Under the pieces are notes generated by a model. It searched no databases and had not been told where the DNA came from. It saw only the letters and a program-made list of their open reading frames with translations. Both the position numbers and the translations under genes were made by a program. Below, piece by piece: positions 56,996 to 64,000 of a stretch of DNA of 64,000 bases. Where the stretch lies: NCBI GenBank assembly GCA_017453665.1, contig JAFTEM010000031.1, positions 1 through 64,000 on the forward strand, written 5' to 3'. Within the stretch, counting starts at the first letter, position 1; every line of letters starts with the position of its first letter. This stretch comes from a bacterium. Lineage in GTDB: Bacteria; Patescibacteria; JAEDAM01; Absconditabacterales; Absconditicoccaceae.

Positions 56996-58279
56996 ATGAA
57001 AAAAGTATGACTAATTATTCCAGCCATGTGCTGTATACTGCTCGCTGGTTGTCTATCAACCTCTTCAACTACGCAAACACTAGATTCATCAACTGAGAGT
57101 GTTGTTCAAGAAACAACGCAAACTACACAAACACAAGAAACCGAAACGCAAACAACCCAAACAAAATGATTGGTAACAATAAAGCCATGATCTGGTCCAA
57201 TCTATTCATCATCGAATCTCTTTAGCTCAAGAGATCTTGAACAAGAAGCATATCTAGATGATGCAACCTATATTACCGTTGAATCTAATCAAGATGTAAC
57301 AATCACAGAAGAAGGAGTTTATGTTCTTCAATGAGAGGCAGAGAACCTAACAATTTATGTTGAAGCTTCTACAGATGATAAGGTGCAACTAGTATTGAAT
57401 AATCTCTCAATTTCAAATACAGACTTCCCATGTATTTATATAAAATCAGCTGATAAAACTTTTATCACAACAGCAAAAGGTTCAGAAAATTATTTAGAAG
57501 TTACTGAATGATTTGTTGATGATTGAGAGACAAATACGAATGGAGCAATCTTTTCAAAAGACGATATAACTTTAAATGGTCTCTGAACATTAACAATCAA
57601 TTCAACAAAAAACGGTATTGTTTGAAAAGATGATTTAAAGATCACTTGAGGAACTTACATCATAACTGCGGCTAAAAAAGCAATCGATGCAAACGATTCA
57701 ATAAGAATAAGTGATTGAAACTTCACACTTAACGCATGAACCGACGCACTTCATGCAGAAAATAATGACGATGATACAATAGGATTCATCTATATTGGAT
57801 GATGAACATTTAATCTTTCAGTAGGAGATGACGCTCTTCATGCAACAAGTATCGTTCAAATCGATGATTGAACATTAGATATTACAGCTTCAGAATGAAT
57901 TGAGGCAACCTATGTTCAAATCAATGGTTGATCAATAACAATTGCAGCAACTGATGACTGAATTAATGCAAGTAGTAAATCAGATACCTATGAAGTCGCT
58001 ATAGAAATCACGTGATGAGATTTAACAATCACGATGTGAGCAGGAGATACTGATTGAATAGATTCAAATGGAAATCTTTATCTCTACGGATGAACAATTA
58101 ATATCTCAGCAAGATCTCCAGCCGATTACGATGGAACAGTTATCTATTCCTGAGCAACATTAATTATCGATGGAGTAACCTATGATTATGTTCCTAACCA
58201 AATGATGTGAGGAAGATGAGGCTGAAACAATGCAATGTTCTCAAACGAGAATTTCCAATGAAGAGGATGAAGAAGATAG
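56996..58279 (+). CDS. Lipoprotein with right-handed beta-helix/carbohydrate-binding (Cthe_2159-like) domain
   Basis: 427 residues, ATG 56996 to TAG. A lipobox signal (MKKVGLIIPAMCCILLAGC) is followed by a Thr/Gln linker rich in TTQT units. The body is made of repeating strands with G/N/D turns: ANLTIYVEAS, GAIFSKDDITLNGLGTLTIN, GIVGKDDLKITGGTYIITAA, KKAIDANDSIRI and more, the pattern of the Cthe_2159 carbohydrate-binding family (DUF4353-like), which binds cellulose or pectin-like sugars. The C-terminus is Gly/Asn/Arg-rich. Surface-held by lipid (Lgt is encoded at 50545-51405); sugar binding is inferred from the family. Confidence 0.8.
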
Positions 58280-58281
58280 AA

Positions 58282-58308
58282 AAAAGCCAGGGAACCCTGG
58301 CTTTCTTT
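58282..58308. terminator. Bidirectional terminator
   Basis: AAAGCCAGGG/CCCTGGCTTT is a near-perfect 10-bp stem with an A-run on the left and T-rich sequence on the right. It can end both the lipoprotein gene (+) and the small basic gene (-). Confidence 0.8.
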
Positions 58309-58323
58309 CCGCTCAAAAAGTCG

Positions 58324-58431
58324 TCAGACCTTCCGAAGGTTTTGCTTGGCCTTTCTAGCCTTAGCTTTTCTTTCAACTTCTTTTCTTGCGACCTTTCTAG
58401 CGGCCTTTTGTTGTGATACAAATTTTCTCAT
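58324..58431 (-). CDS. Very small basic protein that appears to end at TGA
   Basis: 35 residues from ATG 58431 to TGA 58324-58326. It is extremely basic (KAARKVARKEVERKAKARKA), like a small ribosome- or nucleic-acid-binding peptide. It contains no glycine and no internal TGA. If TGA were read as Gly the frame would continue to a TAA at 58186, straight through the terminator and into the antisense of the lipoprotein gene, so TGA is the natural end. A strong promoter lies upstream. It may be an authentic case of a standard-code gene, or a chance frame; moderate confidence only. Confidence 0.45.
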   Translation of the reverse strand: MRKFVSQQKAARKVARKEVERKAKARKAKQNLRKV

Positions 58432-58491
58432 AAACTTTTTGTTTTGTTTTGATTTTTAATTGTTTAACTCTTTGCTTTTTAAAGCTAGGCT

Positions 58492-58520
58492 AATATAATA
58501 AACACCTAAGTAAATGTCAA
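58492..58520 (-). promoter_or_regulatory. Sigma70-type promoter of the 58324 gene
   Basis: On the minus strand TTGACA, a 17-base spacer and TATATT; the leader to the ATG at 58431 is about 50 bases. The -35 box lies right at the end of dinB. Confidence 0.65.
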
Positions 58521-58521
58521 G

Positions 58522-59601
58522 TTAAAATAATTTCTCTTGTTTAAACCTACACTTTTTCAAATCACTTATACTAATCCCAATCAAATTAATCGCTTTTTTA
58601 TCCCAAAATTCATCAAAAAGACTGATAGCTTCTTTATAAATTTCATCAACGGTATTGATCGGATTAATAAGTTTTCTTTGATGAGATTTATGTTTATAAT
58701 CATCATATCTCACATGAACGGTGATCGTTTGTCCTGCCAAATCTTTATCTTTAAGGGAGATAGCTAATTCCTCACTAAACGCATCAAAAAATGTTAAAAT
58801 AAAGTCTCTATCAACAGTATCAACTCTGGTAATCGAAGAAGCTCAAATACATTTCCTCTCATCATAGCTATTCTCAACTTTACTCTCATCAATCCCATTT
58901 GCATAATCATGTAAAACTTTTCAATAGCTTCAAAGTCTGGCATTAAGAAGATTTCTATCAGTTTTTGCTAAATCTCCAATAAAATGAATTCCCATTTTTT
59001 TAAGAATCGGTTCAGTTCTTCTTCAACATCAAAACAAATCCTTAATAGCTAATGGCCAAAGTTTTTCCTCAATTTCATCAAGATAGAGGGTATGAACTTT
59101 ATCAGGCTTCTCAAAATCAGAAGCCATTTTAGCTAGAAACTTATTATTCCCAACTCAAACATTAACAGTAAATCAAAAGGCCCTCTTAATAAAATCTTTA
59201 AGTTCATAAGCAACCTGAATCTCATCTCAATACTTTTCTTGCATTTCTTCATCATACTCAACAAAGCATTCATCAATAGAATATTGTTGGAATTTTGAAA
59301 ATTTCTTTTTAAGAAGCTTCATCATCTCATCAGAGCATTTCTTGTAATAACTATAATCAGGTGGCGCTACAATAAGTCCTGGATAAATCCTTTTTGCATC
59401 ATATAAATTCATAGGAGTTTTTATCCCTAATTTTTTTGCAGGCATAGAAGCAGCTAAGACAAAACATTTCCTCTTTTCCTCAACTCATACAACAGCAATA
59501 CAATCTCTAATATCTTTTTTATATCCTTGCTCAAGTACTTGTTTGGCTGTCCAAGAAAGAAAGGCTGAATTAGCATCAATATGAAAGACGATTCTTCTCA
59601 T
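58522..59601 (-). CDS. dinB: Y-family DNA polymerase IV
   Basis: 359 residues, ATG 59601 to TAA. Y-family polymerases copy damaged DNA. Motifs: RRIVFHIDANSAFLSW (D8, metal ligand), YSIDECFVEYDEE (the SxDE pair near 120), VGNNKFLAKMASDFEKPDKV and a helix-hairpin-helix (IKDLFGCGRRTEPILKKMGI), then a little-finger domain with TVHVRYDDYKHKSHQRKLI. Length is typical for DinB. Glycines use TGA freely, unlike the small genes on either side. Confidence 0.92.
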
Positions 59602-59649
59602 AATTGATAAAATCAAAATAAATCGTATTAACTCCTATATAATAAATAC

Positions 59650-59678
59650 TTGTCAAAAATCAAATCATTTTTTGACAA
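59650..59678. promoter_or_regulatory. Inverted repeat with outward TTGACA boxes
   Basis: TTGTCAAAAA and TTTTTGACAA form a 10-bp inverted repeat around 9 bases. Each arm carries a TTGACA facing away from the centre, towards dinB on one side and the 59744 gene on the other. The matching -10 boxes are weak. Confidence 0.4.
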
Positions 59679-59743
59679 AAAAGAGGTTGAATTCAAAATA
59701 GCATTTTCTTATTATAAGAATCGTCAAACAAATACAAAAAAAT

Positions 59744-60097
59744 ATGAAAAATGTTCTTCTTTATTGCTTAGGACTCCTTGCTTGTGTCCTTATTGGATTA
59801 ATTTATGCGTTATGTACCCACTATTCATGGTGGTTTGTGTTTCTCTTCTCCTTCCCTATCTCTCTAGGGTGGATACCGTATTCTATGCTCATTAAAAGGA
59901 TGCAGCAGCACATAAAAGCTATCACTACAATCTGTGTGCTCGGTTTCCTTATCCTCGTCGCCTTACTACTATTGACTACGTATATCAATGTACACAGCTT
60001 CGGTGGTACAATGTATGTCGTAGCATTAGTTATAGCACTAGTTGTAAATATGGCGGTTTTATCAAGGTTGCGCACATATCTACTACCTATAGCATAA
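59744..60097 (+). CDS. Four-helix membrane protein, standard-code-compatible cassette
   Basis: 117 residues, ATG 59744 to TAA. Four hydrophobic segments (YCLGLLACVLIGLIYALC; WWFVFLFSFPISLGWI; TICVLGFLILVALLLLTTY; MYVVALVIALVVNMAVL). No in-frame TGA; about six glycines, all GGN; GC-rich codon choice (CTC, GTC, CGC). A-rich leader and its own terminator. Unknown family. Confidence 0.6.
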   Translation: MKNVLLYCLGLLACVLIGLIYALCTHYSWWFVFLFSFPISLGWIPYSMLIKRMQQHIKAITTICVLGFLILVALLLLTTYINVHSFGGTMYVVALVIALVVNMAVLSRLRTYLLPIA

Positions 60098-60122
60098 AAT
60101 ATAAGAGTGATACAAAAAAATA

Positions 60123-60154
60123 GTCGGTGAATGAAACACGTTCACCGATTTTCT
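60123..60154 (+). terminator. Intrinsic terminator
   Basis: CGGTGAA and TTCACCG pair around a 9-base loop, followed by TTTTC; it also lies just beyond the end of the convergent dtd gene. Confidence 0.75.
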
Positions 60155-60165
60155 TAAAAATTTTT

Positions 60166-60615
60166 TTAATAATCTAATACATAATTAAGAGGTCAATCAT
60201 TAACTGCATGTACTACCATATCAACTCAAAATTCTCAAGTTTGTAGTCTCCATCACTCCTTCTTTGCTTCTTGGATAAAATAATAATAAATTTCTTCAGC
60301 CTTTTTGTAAGGAGCAGAATGAACAAAATCTAATTTTGTGCCTTTAAGCGATCTTCAATATAAACTAAAATTAGAAATCAAGAGGACCTCTCATTGAATA
60401 TCTTCAAGGCTCGTGGTAATATTTCAGTCTTCTCAAGTTAAACATTTAAGAACCGGAATCTTTTTAACAATTCTAGCAATCTTATCTTGATAGTTATTTA
60501 AATCTTCAGTACTAATTCCAAGATAAATAACTAATCAGCGTCAAATCACTCTATTAATATTTTCTTTTTCAATACTAAGTTCTGCTGATTTAACTTGTTG
60601 AACTAAAAGTCTCAT
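60166..60615 (-). CDS. dtd: D-aminoacyl-tRNA deacylase
   Basis: 149 residues, ATG 60615 to TAA. Dtd removes D-amino acids, and glycine mischarged on tRNA-Ala, from tRNA. Both motifs are present: LISNFSLYGRSLKGTKLDFV (the SQxTL-like strand with KGxRxxF) and TGEFGVDMVVHAVNDGPLNY (the cis-GlyPro/NxxP loop region). Length is standard. Its TGA-rich glycines place it among the native recoded genes. Confidence 0.92.
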
Positions 60616-60673
60616 AAAAATATCATAAAAATAAATCTGATTTCTTTATAGGAGTCTTTTATAAAATTGCAAT

Positions 60674-60702
60674 TAAAAAAAGGAGCATGGTTACCATACT
60701 CC
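60674..60702 (-). terminator. Intrinsic terminator of the 60726 gene
   Basis: On the minus strand GGAGTATGGTAACCATGCTCC, a nearly perfect 10-bp stem, is followed by seven T residues. Confidence 0.8.
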
Positions 60703-60725
60703 TATTAAACCTCCACAACTTACTA

Positions 60726-61322
60726 CTAAGCAGGGAGCTTGATAAGTTTCCATCCTAGCATAAGCATGCAGATTATCGATGGGATCACAACAAGCGCTAT
60801 CATAGCATCTGATGATGAAATAACGCCTCTTCGTATAGAATCCGTGAGGATAGTAGCTAATACAAGACAGGTAAGTGTCGATGAATAGCGCATCTTTCCC
60901 CAGAAGAATGAATACAGAGACGATCCTAGATAAACCAGCATCAAAATACTGAAGATGATGGTGTAAAGCGTTAGGTGTTCCCCATTGCATTCAAAAGCGT
61001 AAGCAGCGATGAGGTAGGACGCTATCCCATAGACCCACACAAGCGTCGGCTCAACGTAAAGCCTTGCCCTCTCATGAGAATTCCGCAAATCATTAAACCA
61101 CATAGTAGTAAATGAGCATGCAATAAATCCGATGAGAAGGAAGATTACAGCCAGAGCCATCCAGCACTCAAGCAGATAGAGAACAAAGAATCCTAGTCCC
61201 ATAGCAAGTGTTACCAAGCCAGGAACAATTTCAGATTTCTCATGGGCGCGGATACCACTAACGGTAATCCACAGCGATAGCAAGGTAAATGCACCTGCTA
61301 CAATGAAAAACAAGATATCCAT
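60726..61322 (-). CDS. Six-helix membrane protein, standard-code-compatible cassette
   Basis: 198 residues, ATG 61322 to TAG. About six hydrophobic segments (LFFIVAGAFTLLSLWITV; GLVTLAMGLGFFVLYLLE; MALAVIFLLIGFIACSF; VYGIASYLIAAYAF; TIIFSILMLVYLGSSLY; a C-terminal helix). About 12 glycines, all GGN, with no in-frame TGA; codon choice is the most GC-rich in the window. Own promoter and terminator. No family recognised. Confidence 0.65.
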   Translation of the reverse strand: MDILFFIVAGAFTLLSLWITVSGIRAHEKSEIVPGLVTLAMGLGFFVLYLLECWMALAVIFLLIGFIACSFTTMWFNDLRNSHERARLYVEPTLVWVYGIASYLIAAYAFECNGEHLTLYTIIFSILMLVYLGSSLYSFFWGKMRYSSTLTCLVLATILTDSIRRGVISSSDAMIALVVIPSIICMLMLGWKLIKLPA

Positions 61323-61343
61323 AAATCGCAGTTTTTTGGGTTA

Positions 61344-61400
61344 TTGACTTTTTGTTTTGTTGTTTATAATATATTAATAACGATACGAAAATCAAGTCAA
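61344..61400. promoter_or_regulatory. Overlapping divergent promoters
   Basis: Plus strand: TTGACT (61344-61349), a 17-base spacer, TAATAT (61367-61372), towards the 61481 gene. Minus strand: TTGACT (61395-61400), an 18-base spacer, TAATAT (61371-61376), towards the 60726 gene. The two -10 boxes share two bases of a TATAATATATTA palindrome, so the promoters must compete for polymerase. Confidence 0.6.
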
Positions 61401-61480
61401 TATTTAATAACCTTGAATTTCTCATCCTATTTGAATATAAGATACTTAAAATAAAAAAACAAATATAAAACAAAGAAAAA

Positions 61481-61822
61481 ATGAAGCTTTTATTACCTCA
61501 AAAATTTTTTAAAGACATTCCTTATCAAAAGGAGAATGAAGCTCTTGCCGGATTCCTAGTACCACTCGTTCTTTACACCTCTTTTGGAGCAATCTGGGTG
61601 CTCTACCAAGCCTATACCTCAGAGATGTTATTACTAGGAATTGGTATTGTCTTGTTTGTTATTGTTCTTGTGTTCGGACTCGTCAAATGGATTTCTTCTC
61701 AAATAGACCTCCTAACGAATCTTCGAAAAACAGCATTGAGTAATTATAAGAATGCGCAAAACAATGAACAAAAAGAGTATTACAGAAATGAGCTCAAAAG
61801 ACTTTGCGTAGAGTATGTTTGA
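61481..61822 (+). CDS. Two-helix membrane protein, standard-code-compatible cassette ending at TGA
   Basis: 113 residues to TGA 61820-61822. Two hydrophobic helices (AGFLVPLVLYTSFGAIWVLY and MLLLGIGIVLFVIVLVFGLV) and a basic helical tail. Five glycines, all GGN. No TGA occurs before the end; if it is read as Gly, ten more residues (GKHYSCNSSI) follow to a TAG at 61850-61852, which lies inside the 5' arm of the terminator hairpin. I favour TGA as the stop, but the longer form is the code-25 reading. Confidence 0.55.
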   Translation: MKLLLPQKFFKDIPYQKENEALAGFLVPLVLYTSFGAIWVLYQAYTSEMLLLGIGIVLFVIVLVFGLVKWISSQIDLLTNLRKTALSNYKNAQNNEQKEYYRNELKRLCVEYV

Positions 61823-61846
61823 AAACACTACTCATGCAACTCTTCT

Positions 61847-61887
61847 ATCTAGATGTATAGTTTGCTATATAATCTAGATTTTTTTTA
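61847..61887 (+). terminator. Intrinsic terminator
   Basis: ATCTAGAT and ATCTAGAT (self-complementary) flank an inner TATAG/CTATA hairpin, followed by a run of eight T residues. Confidence 0.75.
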
Positions 61888-61947
61888 ATCATATTGAAAA
61901 GAATTTTTATATTCTTAAACTCTCAAAAAACAAAAAAAGAGAATAAT

Positions 61948-62298
61948 ATGAAAGAGAGGATTGTTAAAAAATTGTATGGCATGGAGAAGTTCATGGTGCT
62001 CTTCTCAATCGTCTTTATCGTGCTAGGAATCGTTATCTTCAGATCATGGATTATTTCACCACAGAAGCCTGATTCCTTACTCCTGATTCTTGAAGGAGCA
62101 TACCTAATTTTCGGAGGAGCTCTTATACTTGCTTGGATTATTCTAGTTCTTGTCTACAAACAAGAGTATTTGAGATACAGAAAAGTAAGAACAAGATTCA
62201 AGCAACTCCAAAAAACAAGAGCAAGAAGATTACGTATTCAGCAACTTCTAAGTAAGAAAAGAAAACAGAGAGAAAAGAAAAGTTTAAAGAGGAGATAG
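61948..62298 (+). CDS. Two-helix membrane protein with very basic tail, standard-code-compatible cassette
   Basis: 116 residues from ATG 61948 to TAG. A TTG at 61894 would add 18 residues, but it lies in a promoter-like TTGAAA box and the A-rich leader sits right before 61948, so the ATG is preferred. Two hydrophobic helices (MVLFSIVFIVLGIVIF and LILEGAYLIFGGALILAWII) are followed by about 45 residues rich in Arg/Lys (QLLSKKRKQREKKSLKRR). No in-frame TGA; glycines all GGN. Unknown family. Confidence 0.55.
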   Translation: MKERIVKKLYGMEKFMVLFSIVFIVLGIVIFRSWIISPQKPDSLLLILEGAYLIFGGALILAWIILVLVYKQEYLRYRKVRTRFKQLQKTRARRLRIQQLLSKKRKQREKKSLKRR

Positions 62299-62321
62299 GG
62301 TTCTTTTATCTCCTTTTTTAC
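62290..62321 (+). terminator. Intrinsic terminator
   Basis: GGAGATA and TATCTCC form a 7-bp stem followed by TTTTTT; the stop codon lies in the 5' arm. Confidence 0.8.
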
Positions 62322-62394
62322 AAACCTTCAGATAAAAAATATCAATTTTACTTGAAATAGCATAAGAATTTCACAATATAATAGCGTTTAATTA

Positions 62395-62515
62395 ATAAAA
62401 AAATGTTTCTAATATTTTCTCTCAAAACAAAGTAGTCGTGAGATTACAATGCCGTTCGTCGAGAGACGTGACTAAGAACAAAGAAAAACAAGGAGGCTGA
62501 TTTCAGCCTCCTTTT
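62395..62515 (+). ncRNA. Candidate small RNA with terminator
   Basis: A promoter-like TTGAAA near 62353 and an ATATAAT near 62376 precede about 120 bases without a gene, ending in the terminator AAGGAGGC/GCCTCCTT plus TTTT (62490-62517). Inside are an AGTC.../...GACT arm pair and a CGT/ACG hairpin, and only two minimal frames (10 and 8 codons). A small RNA is the simplest reading. Confidence 0.4.
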
Positions 62516-62546
62516 ACAAAAAAAGCCTCCTTAGAAACAAGGAGGC
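62490..62546. terminator. Back-to-back terminators with identical stems
   Basis: AAGGAGGC/GCCTCCTT (62490-62513) serves the + strand and GCCTCCTT/AAGGAGGC (62525-62546) serves the 62578 gene on the minus strand. All four arms are the same 8-mer or its complement, so alternative pairings are possible. Confidence 0.7.
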
Positions 62547-62549
62547 AAC

Positions 62550-62573
62550 TTGGCTTACCAACTAGAAAGCCAA
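62550..62573 (-). other. Hairpin just after the 62578 stop codon
   Basis: TTGGCTT and AAGCCAA form a 7-bp stem around a 10-base loop, 4 bases beyond the TAA of the minus-strand gene and before its terminator. Possibly a 3' stabilising element. Confidence 0.4.
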
Positions 62574-62577
62574 ATCC

Positions 62578-62880
62578 TTAGACGGCAACAGGCTGAGCGT
62601 AGGTGTCCTTAAAAAGGAACTTAAAGACCTCGTCTTTCTTACAAATGTTCTCGTTCGCTACTGGCTCAATCTCGAATAGAGGATTTTCATCCTCAATCAT
62701 GATGATAGCATGTTGGATACCATTCTGCATATCCTCAACATACCCCTTAGCTTTGAGTGTTAACACTTGGCCTGCTTCAACATGGCCGTTCTTCTTCAAA
62801 CCTCGAACTTCAACGAGGCATTCGTCTAAGAGCGCTGCTAGCAACTCCGCAGACATGATTGGACAATTTTCTTGATCCAT
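62578..62880 (-). CDS. Small acidic soluble protein, standard-code-compatible cassette
   Basis: 100 residues, ATG 62880 to TAA. Acidic, with a short beta-rich core (VEAGQVLTLKAKGYVEDM). Five glycines (GGT, GGC, GGG), no in-frame TGA, and clearly GC-richer codons than dinB or dtd. The leader is A-rich (aacaaaaaaacaaatac). A TTGACT (minus strand, 62967-62972) and a TATCTT form a plausible promoter. Own terminator. Unknown family. Confidence 0.6.
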   Translation of the reverse strand: MDQENCPIMSAELLAALLDECLVEVRGLKKNGHVEAGQVLTLKAKGYVEDMQNGIQHAIIMIEDENPLFEIEPVANENICKKDEVFKFLFKDTYAQPVAV

Positions 62881-63125
62881 ACGCTTAATAATTTTGTATT
62901 TGTTTTTTTGTTTTTTCTGCCGGCAATCTCTACCGACAAAAGAAAAGATATAAAAACATTTTAAAAAGTCAAGAGAAATAATAAAAATAATATTTTAAAT
63001 CTACGAATAAATATCTATAGGTGCTAATTAAAGAAAAACCATAATTTTCAATGAAAATCTTGAAAAAACCATCACAATAACTATACAAAAGAAAAATAAA
63101 TTTTATCAGAACACCAAAAAACCGC

Positions 63126-64000
63126 ATGACAGCAAGAACCTACGAATCACTTTCAGATAACTTTGATTTAGTAATTAATGAAAATAATTTTCACCGCATA
63201 GCTCAAAGAAATGCTGAAACTTTTTGAAATTATAAGCATAACTACATCGTTCATATTCTAAATACTAATCCAAAAGAAATCGATGTAGAAAACGATCTAA
63301 CAATAAAAGAAACCCTTCTAAAAGAAAAAGAGGAATTAAAAATAAAGCTCCCATCAAAACTTATAGAAAAACTAATAGCAATAAATTATAGTGATATCAC
63401 GTCAAATGAAAAAGCACTTCTAAAATATCTTCAAGAAAACGAAAAAGACGAGACCGCTGGAGAAATCTTTAAATTTATCAATCACCTTCACCAAGATTTT
63501 GAAACACTTTTAGAAGATTATTCAAACCTAGAAGAAGAAAACCCTAACATAACAGAAAAAAAAGACTATACCCAAGCTCCAGAAATAAAATATTCAGAAT
63601 ATGAAGCTAAAGCTTATTCAATAAAAAAAGGATTACGGACCCTATGTAACGTAATCGTAAATGAAGCAGTAGAATATAGTAAAGCCTCACTTTCAGAAAA
63701 TATATGATGTACAGAAAACGAACTAGAAAACCTACTAAATAAAAACATCCTTTCAGAAGAACTTAACGAAAAACTCCATACTCGATGTTATAGAATGAAA
63801 TTAAAATATAAGGAATATGAAGAACGCTTTCTATGGATAGCAGAAGGGAAAGAATACGAAGATAAAGATCTTTGAATAAAAGACTATTCAGATATCCAGC
63901 TACCAAAAACAGAAAAATACGTTTTAGAAAGGGATGTCCTTCTTCCTCCAATCGAAAGTTTCGAAGAAAAAGAAACCTGAAAACGAGAAAAAAGAGAAAA
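63126..64000 (+). CDS. Unknown helical protein (3' partial)
   Basis: ATG 63126, open to the end of the window (291 codons), with TGA=Gly. Charged, Glu/Lys/Asn-rich and helical; no signal peptide or membrane helix. A segment with NNFHRIAQRNAETFGNYKHN lies near the N-terminus. No family recognised. Native codon use with TGA glycines, unlike the gene before it. Confidence 0.6.

Noticed and set aside
58194..58421. Minus-strand 75-codon frame overlapping the small basic gene
   Set aside because: It runs through the terminator and the antisense of the lipoprotein gene; the frame starting at 58431 sits better behind the promoter.
61894..61947. TTG start 18 codons upstream of the 61948 gene
   Set aside because: The TTG lies in a TTGAAA promoter-like box and the A-rich leader typical of this gene class directly precedes the ATG at 61948.
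1..64000. TGA as tryptophan (code 4) or selenocysteine
   Set aside because: TGA falls on conserved glycines, the tRNA-Trp anticodon is CCA, and hundreds of TGA codons without local stem-loops exclude selenocysteine.
1..64000. CRISPR array or insertion sequence
   Set aside because: No regularly spaced direct repeats and no transposase or terminal inverted repeats were seen; the only tandem repeats are inside surface proteins.

Overview
The window reads as a genome fragment of a candidate-phylum (Patescibacteria/CPR) bacterium that uses TGA as glycine (genetic code 25), so Absconditabacteria (SR1) or Gracilibacteria. Read with the standard code, almost every gene breaks into short pieces. With TGA as Gly and only TAA/TAG as stops they join into long intact frames, and the TGA codons fall on invariant glycines: RuvC GIDPG, MraY GDSG, the RecG Walker A GSGKT, the Pol IV and Dtd motifs. 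The one tRNA found, tRNA-Trp, has anticodon CCA and so is not a TGA-reading suppressor. The DNA is AT-rich and most starts lack a clear Shine-Dalgarno sequence. All coordinates below are for the TGA=Gly reading.

Layout. (1) 1-5495: surface and membrane proteins: an InlB-repeat/SLH protein, two small Bro-N-like proteins, and a BspA-LRR/DUF5684 fusion. (2) 5523-23794: a large, nearly all co-directional block of unrecognised proteins. It has giant proteins of 1265, 1049 and 1437 aa with short membrane segments, and small acidic helical proteins. It ends with three peptidoglycan-acting enzymes in a row (M15 peptidase, YkuD_2 L,D-transpeptidase-like, NlpC/P60), none with a signal peptide. mraY lies inside it on the opposite strand. 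This is the best candidate for an undescribed envelope-attack or envelope-remodelling apparatus. (3) 23897-32659: YceD, a DUF2207 membrane protein, an 886-aa unknown, a PadR/HAAS-PspC regulatory pair and a secreted beta-propeller protein, then tRNA-Trp. (4) 33017-38295: small membrane proteins, a leucine-rich repeat-like protein, a paralogous pair and a HAD nucleotidase. (5) 38300-55427, mostly minus strand: ruvC and a Ca2+/Na+ exchanger, an SLH/MORN/FISUMP surface protein, a CPA2 antiporter, recG, an NrnA-type DHH phosphoesterase, a DUF4012-hypothetical-lgt-DUF2461 operon, and two DUF5684 proteins. (6) 55752-64000: a carbohydrate-binding-type lipoprotein, dinB, dtd and a partial unknown gene, with many small single genes between them.

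A second gene population is scattered at 40089-41680 and 55752-62880. These are short, mostly hydrophobic or charged proteins with no in-frame TGA, all glycines as GGN, A-rich leaders, often a TTGACA-like promoter and nearly always an individual intrinsic terminator. In two of them TGA looks like the real stop. They look like standard-code-compatible cassettes inside a recoded genome. Two structured RNAs of about 300-370 nt (49381-49749 and 56435-56740) have their own terminators, and the first has a clear promoter. I could not assign either to a family by eye.
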